Origin: Acetobacteraceae bacterium UBA6159
Lineage (GTDB): Bacteria > Pseudomonadota > Alphaproteobacteria > Acetobacterales > Acetobacteraceae
Direction of reading: 5' to 3'
NCBI GenBank assembly: GCA_002422345.1
Contig: DIUL01000196.1
Coordinates: forward strand, 10,223 to 23,318
DNA: 13,096 nt
This document shows, piece by piece, positions 12,738-13,096 of this stretch; positions within the stretch are counted from its first letter, which is position 1; each line of letters starts with the position of its first letter. Position numbers and translations under genes: made by a program. The notes beneath the pieces are model-generated. The model did not search any database and was not told where the DNA came from. It saw only the letters and a program-made list of their open reading frames with translations.

Positions 12738-13096
12738 GTGAAGTTGTCCTTCGCCGCATCCGGCTCCCGCCCGAAATGACCGTAGGCGGAGGTCGGGACG
12801 TAGATCGGACGGTTCAGGCGCAGGTGCTCGCGGATGCCACGGGGACGCAGGTCCACGAGGTCGCGCAGCACCTTCTCCAGCTTGGTCTCGTCGATGTCGG
12901 CGCCCGTGCCATGCAGATCGACATACAGCGACAGCGGGTGCGACACGCCGATCGCGTAGCTGAGCTGCAGCGTGCACTTGTCGGCCAGGCCCGCGGCCAC
13001 GACGTTCTTCGCGAGGTAGCGGCAGACATAGGCGGCGGACCGGTCAACCTTGGTCGGGTCCTTGCCGCTGAACGCGCCGCCGCCATGCGGGGCCGC
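12686..13096 (-). CDS. metK: S-adenosylmethionine synthetase (5' truncated by window edge)
   Basis: The C-terminal 136 residues of methionine adenosyltransferase, which makes S-adenosylmethionine from methionine and ATP. The visible part begins A-A-P-H-G-G-G-A-F-S-G-K-D-P-T-K-V-D-R-S-A-A-Y, the conserved ATP/phosphate-binding motif (usual GGGAFSGKD), followed by L-S-Y-A-I-G-V-S-H-P-L-S-L-Y-V and Y-G-H-F-G-R near the end. The C-terminus A-L-K-S-A-F-N-R is normal. Because the gene runs off the window, its start and any SAM-responsive leader cannot be seen. Its 3' end overlaps the proposed trmB start by 52 bases, and metK next to trmB is a common alphaproteobacterial order. Confidence 0.97.
   Translation of the reverse strand, partial: AAPHGGGAFSGKDPTKVDRSAAYVCRYLAKNVVAAGLADKCTLQLSYAIGVSHPLSLYVDLHGTGADIDETKLEKVLRDLVDLRPRGIREHLRLNRPIYVPTSAYGHFGREPDAAKDNFTWEKADLVPALKSAFNR

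Noticed and set aside
12456..12779. Plus-strand frame across the palindromic element in trmB
   Set aside because: The P-A-L-P-L-K-G-G-G-G peptide is simply the translated repeat, and the frame is antisense to metK and trmB.
1..13096. CRISPR array, tRNA/rRNA gene, transposase, prophage or defence system
   Set aside because: No regularly spaced repeats of CRISPR type, no tRNA cloverleaf noticed by eye, and every sizeable supported frame has a housekeeping or metabolic assignment.

Overview
The window is a GC-rich (visibly about two-thirds G+C) chromosomal segment of an alphaproteobacterium, most likely Acetobacteraceae/Rhodospirillales. This placement is inferred from the gene families: an L31 of the cysteine-free alphaproteobacterial type, a class-A small heat-shock protein behind a ROSE-type leader, a tripartite tricarboxylate (Bug-family) receptor, a LigE-like glutathione transferase and a metK-trmB pair. 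No phage, plasmid, insertion sequence, CRISPR array, tRNA or rRNA is visible.

Layout, left to right. (1) 3-1670 (+): the 3' end of one acyl-CoA dehydrogenase gene and a complete second one. They probably form a heteromeric enzyme, because only the first has the catalytic glutamate. (2) 1671-1989: a gene-free convergent gap filled with REP-type palindromes and a tandem duplication. (3) 1990-5605 (-): a two-headed GT2+GT4 glycosyltransferase, the mechanosensitive channel mscL and a LigE-like GST. A perfect TTAA-N7-TTAA (CtrA-type) site lies just upstream of the glycosyltransferase. (4) 5606-5913: a second repeat-rich gap with a REP doublet and a 12-base tandem repeat. (5) 5914-9162: a luciferase-like flavin monooxygenase and a Bug-family solute receptor on the minus strand, with a fumarylacetoacetate-hydrolase-family enzyme divergent on the plus strand. 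This is plausibly a small catabolic unit for an organic acid. (6) 9163-9447: a REPIN-like inverted pair, followed by (7) rpmE (L31) and hsp20 on the plus strand. The hsp20 leader carries a near-consensus sigma-32 promoter and a 3' hairpin with the hallmarks of a ROSE RNA thermometer, and the gene ends in a strong intrinsic terminator. (8) 10445-13096 (-): thrC, trmB and the 3' end of metK, probably one transcription unit in the order metK-trmB-thrC. MetK makes the S-adenosylmethionine that TrmB uses.

The points most worth a second look are these: an approximately 122-bp palindromic repeat inserted in frame into trmB, adding about 40 residues; the ROSE/sigma-32 double heat control of hsp20; two copies of one REPIN-like element 7.4 kb apart whose stems differ by compensated base changes; and the candidate CtrA site ahead of the glycosyltransferase. 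I did not find a convincing new multi-gene system such as a defence or secretion locus.
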